The translations under genes and the position numbers were made by a program. A stretch of 64,000 bases of DNA from Adlercreutzia sp910585575 (GTDB taxonomy: Bacteria; Actinomycetota; Coriobacteriia; Coriobacteriales; Eggerthellaceae): NCBI RefSeq assembly GCF_951801035.1, contig NZ_CATOKT010000002.1; one strand, 5' to 3'. The notes beneath the pieces are model-generated. The model was given only the letters and a program-made list of their open reading frames with translations. It ran no database searches and was not told the origin of the DNA. This document shows, piece after piece, positions 1 to 8,944 of this stretch (its first letter is position 1; the number at the start of each line of letters is the position of its first letter).

Positions 1-221
1 GTTTGGTTCCAAATCGGGCGTTTAAGGTCGAAAAGAGGCCGAAGCGGGGGTTTGTCAAAGAGCGCATGGCGCCCATGGTAGCGTTTTGCGAGATTAACCC
101 GTTTCCTCATAAACGAACTATGGTCGATGGGGTCAAAAATAGTTCGAGGCGATTTTTTCGGCCTGCAAAAGCATCAACTTGGACGCGATTTTGACCTTAA
201 ACGCCCGATTTGGAACCAAAC
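1..221. repeat. long-range inverted repeat in intergenic DNA
   Basis: The first 29 bases (1-29) recur as an exact reverse complement at 193-221, so the segment can form a 29-bp stem around a loop of about 160 bases. A smaller inverted pair inside the loop joins 113-120 (CGAACTAT) with 140-147. The arm contains TTCCAAA, related to the TTTGGAAC core of repeats near 37.4 and 39.5 kb. No coding sequence is convincing in 1-544. The element may continue to the left of the window. Confidence 0.7.
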
Positions 222-320
222 CCCCGCTTGGACGAATTTTTGACCACGGCGAGAAGGGGGCGGGGTGGGCACAGTGGCAGAGGTGCAGAAAAGAGACTGC
301 AGCGAGCGGAGTCCTCTCGC

Positions 321-350
321 AAAAAGAAGGACCCGCTGAGCGGGTCCTTC
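321..350 (-). terminator. rho-independent terminator downstream of ddh
   Basis: A perfect 11-bp stem (GAAGGACCCGC at 326-336, complement at 340-350) with a 3-base loop is followed on the minus strand by five Ts (A-run at 321-325). It lies about 195 bases past the ddh stop. The stretch between holds short imperfect GC-rich repeats (GCAGGGCT, GGGCTGACGG types) and no gene. Confidence 0.8.
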
Positions 351-544
351 GAGGTTGCATGACGTAATCGGTTACGGTGTTTTGCGGGTTCTGCGCAGCT
401 TGAGGCTCGCGAGCTGACTGTTGCGCAGGGCTGACGGCTGCAGGGCTGGCAACTGGTGCCAGGGCCGACCGCGGGCTGCAAGGGCTTGCTAGTTGCTGAC
501 CGCCTGCAACCACGCAGGGCTTGCGGCATGTGGGCGCGCAGGGC

Positions 545-1528
545 TTACAGCATGTGGGCGCGCAGGTCTTCGGCGCTTAGCGGCGAGAGGAGGGCCGGGG
601 CGATATCGAAGATGGTCTTGCAGCCCGTCTCGCCGGCCTGGGCCATGCGGTAGCAGGCGCGAGCGCAGGCGGCCAGGACGCTTCCAGTGAACTCGGGGTT
701 CGAGTCCAGCTTGAGCGAGTACTCGATGACGTGGGTGTTCTCGCCGTTGGCGCCGGTGGTGCCGGTGCGGATGACCGAGCCGCCGTGGGGGATGCCGGCG
801 TGGTCGCGGTCGAGCTCTTCCTGGGAGATGAAGGTGACCGTGGTGTCGTAGTCGGCGAAGTAGTTGGGCATGGTGACGATGGCCTCTTCGATGGCGGCGG
901 TGTCGGCGCCCTCCTCGGCTACGACGAAGCACTCGCGGGTGTGCTTCTGGCGCGTGGTCAGCTCGGGGTTGGCGCCGGAGCGCACGGCCTCGAGGGCGGC
1001 CGGCACGGGCACCGTGTACTGACGGGCGTCCACCACGCCGGGGATGCGGCGGATGGCGTCGGAGTGGCCCTGAGACACGCCGCGGCCCCAGAAGGTGTAG
1101 TCGGCGCCGTTGGGCATAATGGCACCGGCGTACACGCGCGACACCGAGAACATGCCCGGATCCCAGCCCACCGAGATAATGGCCACATGACCACCTTCGC
1201 GGGCGGCGGCATCCACGGCGGCGAAGTGCGCGGGGATGTTGGCGTGGGTGTCGAAGGAGTCGACCACGTTGTAGAGGCGCGCCGCCTCGGGCGTCTGCTC
1301 GGGCAGGTCGGTGGCCGAGCCGCCGGCCAGCACCAGCACGTCGATGTCGTCGGTGTGGGCGGCCAGATCGGCGGCAGGCCACACGGCCACGTTCTCGCCG
1401 TAGGGCTTCACGCTGTCGGGGTTGCGGCGGGTGAAGATGCCCACCAGCTCCATGTCGTCGTTGGCGGCCACGGCCAGCTCTACGCCGCGTCCGAGATTTC
1501 CGTATCCGAGAATGCCAATGCGAATCAC
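545..1528 (-). CDS. ddh: meso-diaminopimelate D-dehydrogenase
   Basis: The 327-residue protein matches the meso-DAP dehydrogenase family in length and layout. It has an N-terminal Rossmann motif (GILGYGNLGRG), the conserved GWDPGMFS segment, and the C-terminal part around NPEFTGSVLAACARA. The enzyme reductively aminates L-tetrahydrodipicolinate to meso-DAP with NADPH in one step, supplying lysine and peptidoglycan. The start is a GTG whose GTGA overlaps the stop of the upstream histidine-kinase frame, with an AAGGAGG-like ribosome site just before it, so translational coupling is possible. Pairing a VanRS-like system with a cell-wall precursor gene is suggestive, but the functional link is inferred. 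Confidence 0.93.
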   Translation of the reverse strand: MIRIGILGYGNLGRGVELAVAANDDMELVGIFTRRNPDSVKPYGENVAVWPAADLAAHTDDIDVLVLAGGSATDLPEQTPEAARLYNVVDSFDTHANIPAHFAAVDAAAREGGHVAIISVGWDPGMFSVSRVYAGAIMPNGADYTFWGRGVSQGHSDAIRRIPGVVDARQYTVPVPAALEAVRSGANPELTTRQKHTRECFVVAEEGADTAAIEEAIVTMPNYFADYDTTVTFISQEELDRDHAGIPHGGSVIRTGTTGANGENTHVIEYSLKLDSNPEFTGSVLAACARACYRMAQAGETGCKTIFDIAPALLSPLSAEDLRAHML

Positions 1529-3849
1529 CGGTGCCTCCTTGAGGGTTGAGTGCGTTTAGTGGCTCCATTATGGCGCATAGGGGTCGCGTCTGTGCGCCTG
1601 CCGTGCCCCGCGTAACGAGGATTTAACCGAGCAGGGGCCGTCGGGCGTTCGGAAGCGGCCCTGTCCCCGGAAAGCCTGGGGGCTGTTTGCCCGTCCGCGA
1701 TTCCGGCGCTGCTAGCCGTCCGCGCGGACGGCGCGGGCGGCGCGGTGGTGCCGCTAGGCGAGGCGGCCCGACCGGACGTGTCGCCTAGCGTTGCCGTTCG
1801 CGTGCGCGACGACCGCGCGGAACCGCGCCCTGAGGGCATTGGCGTGGCTGCCGTTGCGCGGCGGCCAGGAGGCGGCGTGGTGCCCGCATTGTCGCGCAGA
1901 CCGTCCAGCGGCTGGGCGGCCGTTGCGCGGCGGTCCGGCGGTAGTGGAGCGTTCGCATTGTCGCGCGGGGCGGCCAGCGGCTGGACGGGAGCCGTCGCTT
2001 CCTCGCCGCGGGTGGGAATGCGCAGGGTGAAGACGGTGACGCCGCGCTGGCTGGCCGCTTCGATGTCGCCGTGGTGGGCCACGACAATCTCCTTGGCGAT
2101 GGCCAGGCCAAGGCCCGCGCCGCCGCTGCGCGTGGTGCGGGCGCCGTCTTCGCGATAGAACTTCTCGAAGATGGATTCCAGATGGGCCTCGGATATCTCG
2201 CGACCGCGGTTGGCCACAGTAATGGTGGTGAAGCGGGCGTCTTGGCGGGCGGTCAGGGCGATGACCGAGTTCGAGTCAGCATAGGCCACGGCGTTGCGGA
2301 GCACATTGCCCAGGGCGCGAGCCAGCTTGTCGGGATCGACGAAAAACTGCTCGGAAGGCCCTACGTCCACGGAGATGCGGATGTTGCGCGCCGAAGCCTC
2401 GGGGAAGAAGGCTTCGGCTACCTGCTGGCAGAACAGGCGCACGCCGATCATCTCGCGCTCGATGGGAATGGCGGACAAGTTGTAGCGGGTGATCTCGAAG
2501 AACTCGTTGATAAGGCCTTCGAGGCGCTCGGCCTTGGAATAGGCGATGTCGGCGTAGTGGCGCAGGGTGTCGCGGGGCAGATCGGTGGTCTCGCGCAGGA
2601 GGTCGAGGTAGCCCAGCACTGAGGTAAGCGGTGTGCGAATGTCATGGGCCAGGTAGGCCACGAGCTCGTTTTTCCGCTGCTCGGCGGCGTGGGCCGCCCG
2701 CTCGTCGGCCAGGGACTGCTGGCGGATGACCGTCAGCTCGTTGCGGGCAATGGACAGGTCGGCGGGCAGGTCGATGGGGGCGTCCTTGTCGGCCAGCAGA
2801 GTGGCCACGGCGCCGGACAAGTCGTCGAAGGAGCGAAGCGAGCGATTGAGCGAGCGGAAAACGATGAGGAGCATGCCAATGGCGAATACTAAGAAGGCCA
2901 AGGGCAGCTTGAGCGACTTGAGCAAAGTATAGGTGGCGATATCGCGCATGGCGTAAGAGCCCTGATCGTCGTGTTCTATCTGCCAAACGGGCTGGTCGGA
3001 GGGAATGCCCAGAGCCCGTGCTTGCTCGGCGGGACTCAGGGCCTGCCAAGTTTCGTAAGCCTGCTCCTGGGAAGCGGTGTAGGCGTCGGCAAGGGTGCCC
3101 ATCAGCGACGTTTCATCGTAGCCATAGAGAGCGGCGAACGAGAGTATCTGGTTCGCCTGGTCTTCGGTAACTTGCAGGGGCATGAAGGGAGGCTCGCGGA
3201 CGATCGAGAGGTGCAGCTCTTGGATCATGGCCGATATGTGCAGTGCTGCCATAGCCTGGGCGGCACTGGCAGAGCTCGGCTTGATGCCGAAGGCGGCGAG
3301 AATACTCTCGTAGCTGAGGTAGGGCACTGTGTCTTCCTGGTCGGCGGGCATGCCGGCGGAGCTCGCGGCACTGCTGACGTCCTCGTCTTCGCTGGCGTCG
3401 GAGGGCTCGTCGACGGCGGCGCTGACGTTGACGTCCTCGATGCCCGCTGTCTCGAGCTTGTCGTCGGCCTTCAGCTTCTTTGCCGCCTCGGGGTCGACGG
3501 CGTAAGCCTGAATGAGCTTGCTTCCGTCAGCCAGCTCGTCTTCTACTTCGTCAAGGGTGCCTTCCGCCGACGAGTAGCCGTCGGCCGCCAGGGCATCGAC
3601 CTGATCGTTGAACGCGGGGGAGTCGAACATGCCCTGCTCGGTTAAAAGGGCCAGGTAATCGGACGAGGAGTCCAAGGTGCGCCACACCGAGGTGGAATCG
3701 GCCACGTAGTTGGCCACGGTGGGCACCACGGTGCGCTCTGCTGCCACGCAGCCCAGGGCGAAGATGACGGTGAAGATGACGAGGTTGCGGACGGCGCCCC
3801 CCAGCACGCGCCGGCGCAGGACACGGGCCTGCTCGCTTTTAAGCGCCAT
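1525..3849 (-). CDS. VanS-like sensor histidine kinase with long disordered tail
   Basis: This 774-residue inner-membrane sensor kinase has TM1 near residues 20-38, a large acidic Ala/Ser-rich extracytoplasmic region to about 310, and TM2 near 312-332. The dimerisation/phosphoacceptor H-box (AHDIRTPLTSVLGYL) has His402. ATPase boxes follow (N box NVLRNAVAYA, F box FEKFYRED, G box GAGLGLAIAKE). The start at 3849 (MALKSEQ) overlaps the end of the response-regulator gene by 11 bases. After the ATPase domain, about 150 further residues are Pro/Ala/Thr/Arg-rich and include a two-copy 23-residue repeat. That tail is unusual for the family and may be disordered or the result of stop-codon-poor GC-rich DNA. 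The ligand is unknown. Confidence 0.9.
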   Translation of the reverse strand: MALKSEQARVLRRRVLGGAVRNLVIFTVIFALGCVAAERTVVPTVANYVADSTSVWRTLDSSSDYLALLTEQGMFDSPAFNDQVDALAADGYSSAEGTLDEVEDELADGSKLIQAYAVDPEAAKKLKADDKLETAGIEDVNVSAAVDEPSDASEDEDVSSAASSAGMPADQEDTVPYLSYESILAAFGIKPSSASAAQAMAALHISAMIQELHLSIVREPPFMPLQVTEDQANQILSFAALYGYDETSLMGTLADAYTASQEQAYETWQALSPAEQARALGIPSDQPVWQIEHDDQGSYAMRDIATYTLLKSLKLPLAFLVFAIGMLLIVFRSLNRSLRSFDDLSGAVATLLADKDAPIDLPADLSIARNELTVIRQQSLADERAAHAAEQRKNELVAYLAHDIRTPLTSVLGYLDLLRETTDLPRDTLRHYADIAYSKAERLEGLINEFFEITRYNLSAIPIEREMIGVRLFCQQVAEAFFPEASARNIRISVDVGPSEQFFVDPDKLARALGNVLRNAVAYADSNSVIALTARQDARFTTITVANRGREISEAHLESIFEKFYREDGARTTRSGGAGLGLAIAKEIVVAHHGDIEAASQRGVTVFTLRIPTRGEEATAPVQPLAAPRDNANAPLPPDRRATAAQPLDGLRDNAGTTPPPGRRATAATPMPSGRGSARSSRTRTATLGDTSGRAASPSGTTAPPAPSARTASSAGIADGQTAPRLSGDRAASERPTAPARLNPRYAGHGRRTDATPMRHNGATKRTQPSRRHR
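1853..1990 (-). repeat. two-copy 69-bp tandem repeat inside the kinase tail
   Basis: Units at 1853-1921 and 1922-1990 begin with the same GTTGCGCGGCGG and share GCATTGTCGCGC and CCAGCGGCTGG at matching offsets. The period is 23 codons, so the frame is kept. The encoded units carry RRATAA and PL/PP-rich segments. Confidence 0.7.
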
Positions 3850-4576
3850 AGCCGTTGTCGGAGCCTGGGCCGCCCCGCAGCTTGTAGCCAACGCCCCAGG
3901 CCGTCTCGATGAAAGCGGTGGAGGCGTCGATGGCGGCCAGCTTTTTGCGCAAGCGGCGGATATGCACCATAACCGTATTGGCCGCGGCGTCGTCGAAGCG
4001 CTCGTGCCAGGCGCCTTCGAACAGGTCGGCAGCGGACACGGGCGAGCCGACCGATTGGGCGAGCAGGGCCAAGATGGCGAACTCCTTCGGCGTCAAGTGC
4101 AGCGGCTCGCCGTGGAGGGTGGCCAAATGGGTGCGCAGGTCCACCTCGATGGCGCCGGCGCGCAGAAGGGTGGAGGAGGCGGGGCTGGCGTCTTGGCGCC
4201 GCCGCAGTCGGGCCTTGACGCGGGCTACCAGCTCGCGGGGGCGGAAGGGCTTGGTGACGTAGTCCTCGGCGCCCAGGGTGAAGCCGACCACCTGGTCGGC
4301 CTCTTCGTCCTTCGCCGACAGGAAGATGACAGGGATGTCGCACAGCTGGCGAATGCGCACGCACAGCTCGAAGCCGTCGATGCCGGGCATCATGATGTCC
4401 ACAATGGCCAGGTCGAAGGGCGAGCGTGCCAGCTGTTCCAAAGCCGCTTGGCCGCTATAGCAGGCCAAGGCGTCCATGCCCTCGGCCACCAGCAGGTTGA
4501 CCACCAAGTCGGCGATGGCCTGTTCGTCGTCTACCACCAGGATGTGCGCTCGTTTTTCCATGGGCCTATGGTACAC
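3839..4576 (-). CDS. VanR/OmpR-type response regulator
   Basis: The 245-residue protein has a receiver domain (acidic pocket VVDDEQ, phosphoacceptor Asp in IVDIMMPG, Lys in VTKPF) and an OmpR/PhoB winged-helix DNA-binding domain (HLTPKEFAILALLAQ, NTVMVHIRRLRKKL). It is the partner of the overlapping histidine kinase and presumably controls the kinase-ddh operon or wall genes. The frame opens with GTG at 4576. An ATG at 4561 (MEKRAH) is an alternative start, and neither has a strong Shine-Dalgarno sequence. The 227-base gap to the C39 peptidase gene is a divergent promoter region. Confidence 0.93.
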   Translation of the reverse strand: MYHRPMEKRAHILVVDDEQAIADLVVNLLVAEGMDALACYSGQAALEQLARSPFDLAIVDIMMPGIDGFELCVRIRQLCDIPVIFLSAKDEEADQVVGFTLGAEDYVTKPFRPRELVARVKARLRRRQDASPASSTLLRAGAIEVDLRTHLATLHGEPLHLTPKEFAILALLAQSVGSPVSAADLFEGAWHERFDDAAANTVMVHIRRLRKKLAAIDASTAFIETAWGVGYKLRGGPGSDNGYGA

Positions 4577-4803
4577 GATTGACGAGCTGTTTATAGCCGA
4601 ACAATGGCGCCTTCCAGGCCTTGTAAGAAAAAGTTAAGGGCCCTTGCGAAGAGTTCAGCATTTGCTATGGGACGGGTAAGGCGGCGGCACGGTAGGGTGG
4701 AGAAGCGCCGGACGCCTCCGCTGTCTTTGCGCGGCCCTGCGAAAGGGGCACAGGCTCCTTTCCGATGCCCTGCCTAGCTTCGATTTGCTTTCAGGAGTAC
4801 CTT

Positions 4804-5736
4804 ATGGGAAACGAACCCTTTACGCAGAACCCCTTTAGCCGCGAGCGGTGGAGCCGTCCCGGCGCCCCCGACGTGACGGCGCGCTGCGCCGCGGTATCGG
4901 GGCCGGTGGGCGGCGGTTCGGGAGAAGCGGTGCCCTTTGCGGTTCGGGATTCGCGGCGCCGCGACGGCCGGAGCGTCCCGACGCGCCGACGCCCCGCGTG
5001 GGAGCTCCCCGGGAAGCCCGCGGCCTTTGTGCGGCGCGGGACATGCTCGGCGATGGCGTCTCTGCGGCTTATGCCCTGGGTGGCGGCGGTGGGACTTGCG
5101 GTGTTTCTTCTCGTGGCGGCCTTGGGAGGAGTGCGGGGCCTGCTGACGGCCGAGGAGCCCGCGACGCTGGCGTCGGCACCGCTGCCTCAGGCCGGGGCGG
5201 CCCAGGAGGCGCAGCCCATCAGCACGCCGCGGGACCAATGGCAGCGCGGCACCATGCCCTACCTCTATCAGATCGATCCCCAGTGGGGAAGCGCCCCCTA
5301 CGCGGGAGCCGACATGGCGAACAGCGGCTGCGGTCCCACGAGCCTGGCTATGGTCTACGTGGCCCTGACGGGCAAGACCGATTATGATCCGCCGGCCATG
5401 GGCGTGTTCAGCGAGGAAAACGGGTATGTGGAAGAGGGCCTTACCTCGTGGCTCCTTATGAGCGAGGGCGCGGCCCAGCTGGGTCTTGCCTCGCGGGAGC
5501 TGCCGGCCGATGTGGCCACGGTGATCGCGGCACTGGAGGCGGGCGAGCCGGTCATCTGCACCGTAGGCCCCGGGGATTTCACCACTACCGGGCATTTCAT
5601 CGTGCTGTCCGGGGTGGACGAGACGGGCGACTTTGTGGTGCACGATCCCAACAGCGCCCAGAACAGCGCTCGCACCTGGGATGCCCAGCGCGTGCTCGAC
5701 CAGTGTCGCAACCTCTGGGCCTTCCGGCGCGCCTAG
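4804..5736 (+). CDS. membrane-anchored C39-like papain-fold peptidase
   Basis: This 310-residue protein has an Arg/Pro-rich cytoplasmic N-terminus (1-85), one membrane segment (about 90-110) and an extracytoplasmic Peptidase_C39_2-like domain. The catalytic triad can be read as Cys176 (NSGCGPTS), His264 (TTGHFIVL) and the Asp/Asn of HDPNS. The family cleaves small peptides or acts on cell-surface proteins, and the substrate here is unknown. The start MGNEPF is chosen over an upstream Met because CAGGAG sits correctly before it. It diverges from the two-component operon, so regulation by that system is possible but not shown. Confidence 0.85.
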   Translation: MGNEPFTQNPFSRERWSRPGAPDVTARCAAVSGPVGGGSGEAVPFAVRDSRRRDGRSVPTRRRPAWELPGKPAAFVRRGTCSAMASLRLMPWVAAVGLAVFLLVAALGGVRGLLTAEEPATLASAPLPQAGAAQEAQPISTPRDQWQRGTMPYLYQIDPQWGSAPYAGADMANSGCGPTSLAMVYVALTGKTDYDPPAMGVFSEENGYVEEGLTSWLLMSEGAAQLGLASRELPADVATVIAALEAGEPVICTVGPGDFTTTGHFIVLSGVDETGDFVVHDPNSAQNSARTWDAQRVLDQCRNLWAFRRA

Positions 5737-5801
5737 GGGCGCGCTCGGCGCAGCAGCCTCCTGTGCTCATTCAATGGGCGCGAAGATCAGCGATGAGACT
5801 G

Positions 5802-5810
5802 TGCTAGGAT
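5802..5810 (+). promoter_or_regulatory. extended -10 promoter of the ABC operon
   Basis: TGCTAGGAT fits an extended -10 element (TGn plus TAGGAT). It would start RNA near 5816, ahead of the strong GAAAGGAGG ribosome site at 5831-5839. This rules against the upstream in-frame ATG at 5809 as the real start. No clear -35 was found. Confidence 0.5.
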
Positions 5811-5844
5811 GACCTTACCGATTCCCCAGGGAAAGGAGGTCGTC

Positions 5845-6540
5845 GTGGCATTGTTGGAATGTCGGGACGTGACCAAGGCCTTCGGGTCGCAGGTGGCGCT
5901 TGATCAAGTGAGTTTGTCCATTCCCGCCGGCCGCGTGGTGGGGCTTTTGGGCCCCAACGGCTCGGGCAAGACGACGTTGCTCAAGATTATCGCCGGGGTG
6001 GCCCATCCGACGGCGGGCACCGTTACGGTGAACGGCCTGGCGCCGAGTCCTGCTACTAAGGCCATTGTGTCCTTTTTGCCCGAGCGCCCCTATTTCTCGC
6101 GCTCCATGCGCGTGCGCGAGATGGTGGCTTACTTCGCCGACTTCTACAGCGATTTCGATACGCTGTTGGCCCAAGATATGCTGGCGCGCCTGGGCGTCGA
6201 CCCGACGGCTCCGTGCTCGGCGCTGTCGAAGGGCACGGTGGAGAAAGTGCAGCTGGTGCTGGTGATGGCGCGGCATGCGGCCCTCTACCTGCTCGACGAG
6301 CCCATCGGCGGCGTCGATCCGGCGGCGCGCGACTATATTCTCCAGACCATCATCCGCAGCTATCGGCCGCAGTCCAGCATTGTTCTCTCCACGCATCTCG
6401 TGCGCGACGTGGAGGCGGTGCTCGACGACTTCGTGCTGCTGTGCTACGGGCGGATGCTACTTCATGCGCCCGTGGGCTATGTGACCCACGAGCTGGGCAC
6501 CTCCCTGGATGCCTATTTCCGAGAGGAGTTCCGATGCTAG
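5845..6540 (+). CDS. ABC transporter ATP-binding protein
   Basis: The 231-residue nucleotide-binding subunit has Walker A GPNGSGKTT, Walker B LYLLDEP and an H-loop (STHLVRD). The signature motif is degenerate (LSKG rather than LSGG), as seen in YtrB/NatA-like exporters of small GntR-regulated operons. The GTG start at 5845 has a near-perfect Shine-Dalgarno sequence five bases upstream. Its stop overlaps the permease start by 7 bases, so the two are co-translated as one exporter at the cytoplasmic membrane. The substrate is unknown. Confidence 0.9.
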   Translation: MALLECRDVTKAFGSQVALDQVSLSIPAGRVVGLLGPNGSGKTTLLKIIAGVAHPTAGTVTVNGLAPSPATKAIVSFLPERPYFSRSMRVREMVAYFADFYSDFDTLLAQDMLARLGVDPTAPCSALSKGTVEKVQLVLVMARHAALYLLDEPIGGVDPAARDYILQTIIRSYRPQSSIVLSTHLVRDVEAVLDDFVLLCYGRMLLHAPVGYVTHELGTSLDAYFREEFRC

Positions 6541-7343
6541 GCAAGCTGTGCGCTCACGAGTTCAAGGGGCTGTGGAAGAAGGCCGTGCTGCTGCTGGCTA
6601 TCATGGTGGCGGCCGGTGTGGCCGGCGTAGGTACCGTGGCGGCGGCAAACGTGGCGGTGGACACCACATACCTGAGTGATTTCCTCTCGGGGCCCGTGGC
6701 CTCGTTGTTCATGCTGTCGTTCTTTCTGGCCTTTGTGGTGTGGGCCTCGTTGGTGGCCATGTTCGTGTTCATCGTCATGCGCTTTTACCGCTCGCTGTTC
6801 ACCGACGAGGGCTATCTGACTTTGACGCTGCCCGTGAGCGCCGGAAGCATCGTGGCGGCGAAGTACCTGGTGGGGCTCGTTATCATGGTGGTGTTCTCTC
6901 TGGTAGCCCTTGGGCTGGTGAGTGCTATGACTATGGCGGGCACCGAAGGTGACCCGGAGATGCTCACGATCATGTTCTCCATGATGAGCGGCATGTTCGG
7001 CATCGTGCACGAGTTCAACGCGGTGTCGGCCGTGGTGGGGCTCGTCAACGTGCTTATCGGTGCGGCGTACCAGTTGGCTTTGGCCTTCGTGTCGTTCACG
7101 CTGGGCGCTTGGTGGGCGCGCCGTCACAAGGTGGCTGCCGCCGTGGGGCTGTTCTTCGGCATTGGCTGGCTGGTGTCCCTGGTTTTCAGCATGGGCACGT
7201 TCGCCACCGCTTTCGGCGGCATGCAGGGCATGGCCTTCGCTGCCTCGCTGTCGCTGGTGCAGATGGTCTGCAACGCCGCACTGGCGGTAGGAGCCGTAGT
7301 GCTGGCGGCGTTCGTTCTCAAGAACAAAGTCGACCTTTCCTAG
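6534..7343 (+). CDS. ABC-2-type membrane permease
   Basis: This 269-residue polytopic protein has about six hydrophobic segments: around residues 18-40, 55-80, 105-130, 160-185, 190-215 and 230-260. It starts with MLGKLCAHEFKGLWKKA, a typical amphipathic lead-in for ABC-2 permeases. The gene overlaps the ATPase gene by 7 bases. A short ACRFY-like region after TM2 (VIMRFYRSLFTDEGYLTL) resembles other GntR/ABC-2 operons. It forms the membrane channel of the exporter, whose cargo is unknown. Confidence 0.85.
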   Translation: MLGKLCAHEFKGLWKKAVLLLAIMVAAGVAGVGTVAAANVAVDTTYLSDFLSGPVASLFMLSFFLAFVVWASLVAMFVFIVMRFYRSLFTDEGYLTLTLPVSAGSIVAAKYLVGLVIMVVFSLVALGLVSAMTMAGTEGDPEMLTIMFSMMSGMFGIVHEFNAVSAVVGLVNVLIGAAYQLALAFVSFTLGAWWARRHKVAAAVGLFFGIGWLVSLVFSMGTFATAFGGMQGMAFAASLSLVQMVCNAALAVGAVVLAAFVLKNKVDLS

Positions 7344-7409
7344 AAAGGGAAGGGCCGTTCAGGCGGCGGCAGCGGTGAAAGAGCCGCGGAGTTTTCCTGT
7401 TACCGACCG

Positions 7410-7443
7410 ATCCCGAGCGCCTTCGCAGCGCTCGGGATTTTTT
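7410..7443 (+). terminator. rho-independent terminator of the ABC operon
   Basis: ATCCCGAGCG at 7410-7419 pairs with its complement at 7429-7438 and is followed by six Ts. It closes the ATPase-permease unit. Confidence 0.9.
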
Positions 7444-7553
7444 ATGCCCAACCTTAGCTGGCAGCTAATGAAACGGCTCGGCAGAACGGATACCCTTCTT
7501 GGTGCTCATTGGGAGAAATTCGCTCCACGCAACCTAAGAAGAAGGGAATCATC

Positions 7554-8306
7554 ATGGAGAAAAAACCTACCTCGGGTATGGCTATTACGGGATTGGTGCT
7601 GGGCCTTATCGCGTTCATTAGCTCGGTCGTGCCTTTGCTCAATCTGCTGTCGTTTCCGTTTGTGCTGCTGGCCATTATCTTTGGAGCCATCGGGGTATTT
7701 CAGACCGTCAAGGGCACCAAGGGCGGAAAAGGCATCGCCATCTCTGGATTGGTGCTGGGTGTCCTGGCGCTGCTGGTAACCGTGGCTATGTACGGCGGGG
7801 CCGCTGCCAGTGCGGATAACGCCTCCTCGTCCGCGTCGAGCTCTTCGACGACGACCGAGCAGACGGCGGCTTCCAGCGATGCGGCGAGCACTGGGGCGTC
7901 CTCGGACGAGGCCTCTCAAAGCGCTGCGGCCGAGGCCGCTGCCGAGCAGCAGGCCGATGCCCCCTACGTGGTGACGATCGACGGCGCCGAAATGGGCACC
8001 GACTATCAGGGCGAAAAGGCTGCCATCATCACCTACACCTTCACCAACAACTCTGACGATGCGTGTAATTTCATGACGACCATCGGCGCCAAGGCCTTCC
8101 AGGACGGCGTGCAGCTGGAGGGTGCCATCGGTGTGGACGGCGTGGACAGCCAGGATCTGATGAAGGATATCAAGCCTGGCAAGTCCATCACGGTCAAGGA
8201 AGCCTATGTCCTGGCTGACACGAAGAACGACGTCGAGGTTGAAGTGACCGAGCTGTGGGACTTCAGCAACGAGCTGATCGCCCAGCAGACGTTCCAGATG
8301 AACTAG
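7554..8306 (+). CDS. DUF4190/DUF5067-like membrane-anchored protein
   Basis: This 250-residue protein has two N-terminal membrane helices separated by a KGTKGGKG loop with GxxLGxxA repeats (about 7-35 and 50-75), typical of DUF4190. A Ser/Thr/Ala-rich linker of about 60 residues follows, then an extracytoplasmic beta-rich domain (VTIDGAEMGTDYQGEKAAIITYTF ... WDFSNELIAQQTF, abbreviated) like DUF5067. This pairing is common in Coriobacteria and Firmicutes; its function is unknown and it may be an immunoglobulin-like surface sensor. The start is MEKKPTSG, with AGAAGGG upstream. Confidence 0.8.
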   Translation: MEKKPTSGMAITGLVLGLIAFISSVVPLLNLLSFPFVLLAIIFGAIGVFQTVKGTKGGKGIAISGLVLGVLALLVTVAMYGGAAASADNASSSASSSSTTTEQTAASSDAASTGASSDEASQSAAAEAAAEQQADAPYVVTIDGAEMGTDYQGEKAAIITYTFTNNSDDACNFMTTIGAKAFQDGVQLEGAIGVDGVDSQDLMKDIKPGKSITVKEAYVLADTKNDVEVEVTELWDFSNELIAQQTFQMN

Positions 8307-8388
8307 GCGCTTCGCCTTTACAACAAGCGAGTTTTGCGTATGCCGCGTGCTTCGGTGCGCGGCATACCGTTAGAATAAGAAGGTATCA

Positions 8389-8838
8389 ATGGCACGAAGG
8401 AGGAGGAAGAAGCGCGTGGAGGAGCCGCTGACAGAGGACATGCTGGCCGAGCTGCTCGATGCGCCGGACTTGCGCAGCTTCATCGACCGTCCCGAGGTGG
8501 GCAAGCGCACGGTGGCCGAGTACCTGACGTTTCTGCTGGATGCCAAGGGGCTCAAGCGGTCGGAAGTAGTGCGCGACGCGGGCATCAATTCCACCTACGG
8601 CTATCAGATATTCAAAGGTCAGCGTCCCAATGTGAGCCGCGACAATTTGCTGAAGCTCGCCTTTGCCATGGGCCTTTCGCGCGTCGAGGCCAATCGGCTG
8701 CTGAGGGCCGGCGGCGCAAGCGAGCTCTACGCCAAGAACCGCCGCGATGCCATTATCACGTTCGCTCTGAACAACGGCTACTCGCTGCAGCGGGCCGATG
8801 AGGAGCTTTACCGCTTCCATGAGGACACGATTGGCTAA
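8389..8838 (+). CDS. XRE-like helix-turn-helix protein of the HTH-kinase module
   Basis: The 149-residue protein has a basic N-terminus, then an XRE-type HTH (TVAEYLTFLLDAKGLKRSEV through NVSRDNLLKLAFAMGL, abbreviated). Its C-terminal part carries LYAKNRRDAIITFALNNG. I recognise the pattern as a family usually found next to a Ser/Thr kinase in gut bacteria, and a kinase gene follows here after about 100 bases. The ribosome site is AGAAGG. It probably binds DNA or acts as kinase substrate; the target is unknown. Confidence 0.75.
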   Translation: MARRRRKKRVEEPLTEDMLAELLDAPDLRSFIDRPEVGKRTVAEYLTFLLDAKGLKRSEVVRDAGINSTYGYQIFKGQRPNVSRDNLLKLAFAMGLSRVEANRLLRAGGASELYAKNRRDAIITFALNNGYSLQRADEELYRFHEDTIG

Positions 8839-8944
8839 ACCGTCCAGGGGTGCCTCGGCGAGGGAGGCTGACAGCGAGAGTTCCTACCGCGCCGCCGACC
8901 TAGCCTGGTGTTCCGTGGAGCGCGCATTTGGTACCATGCGTTCC

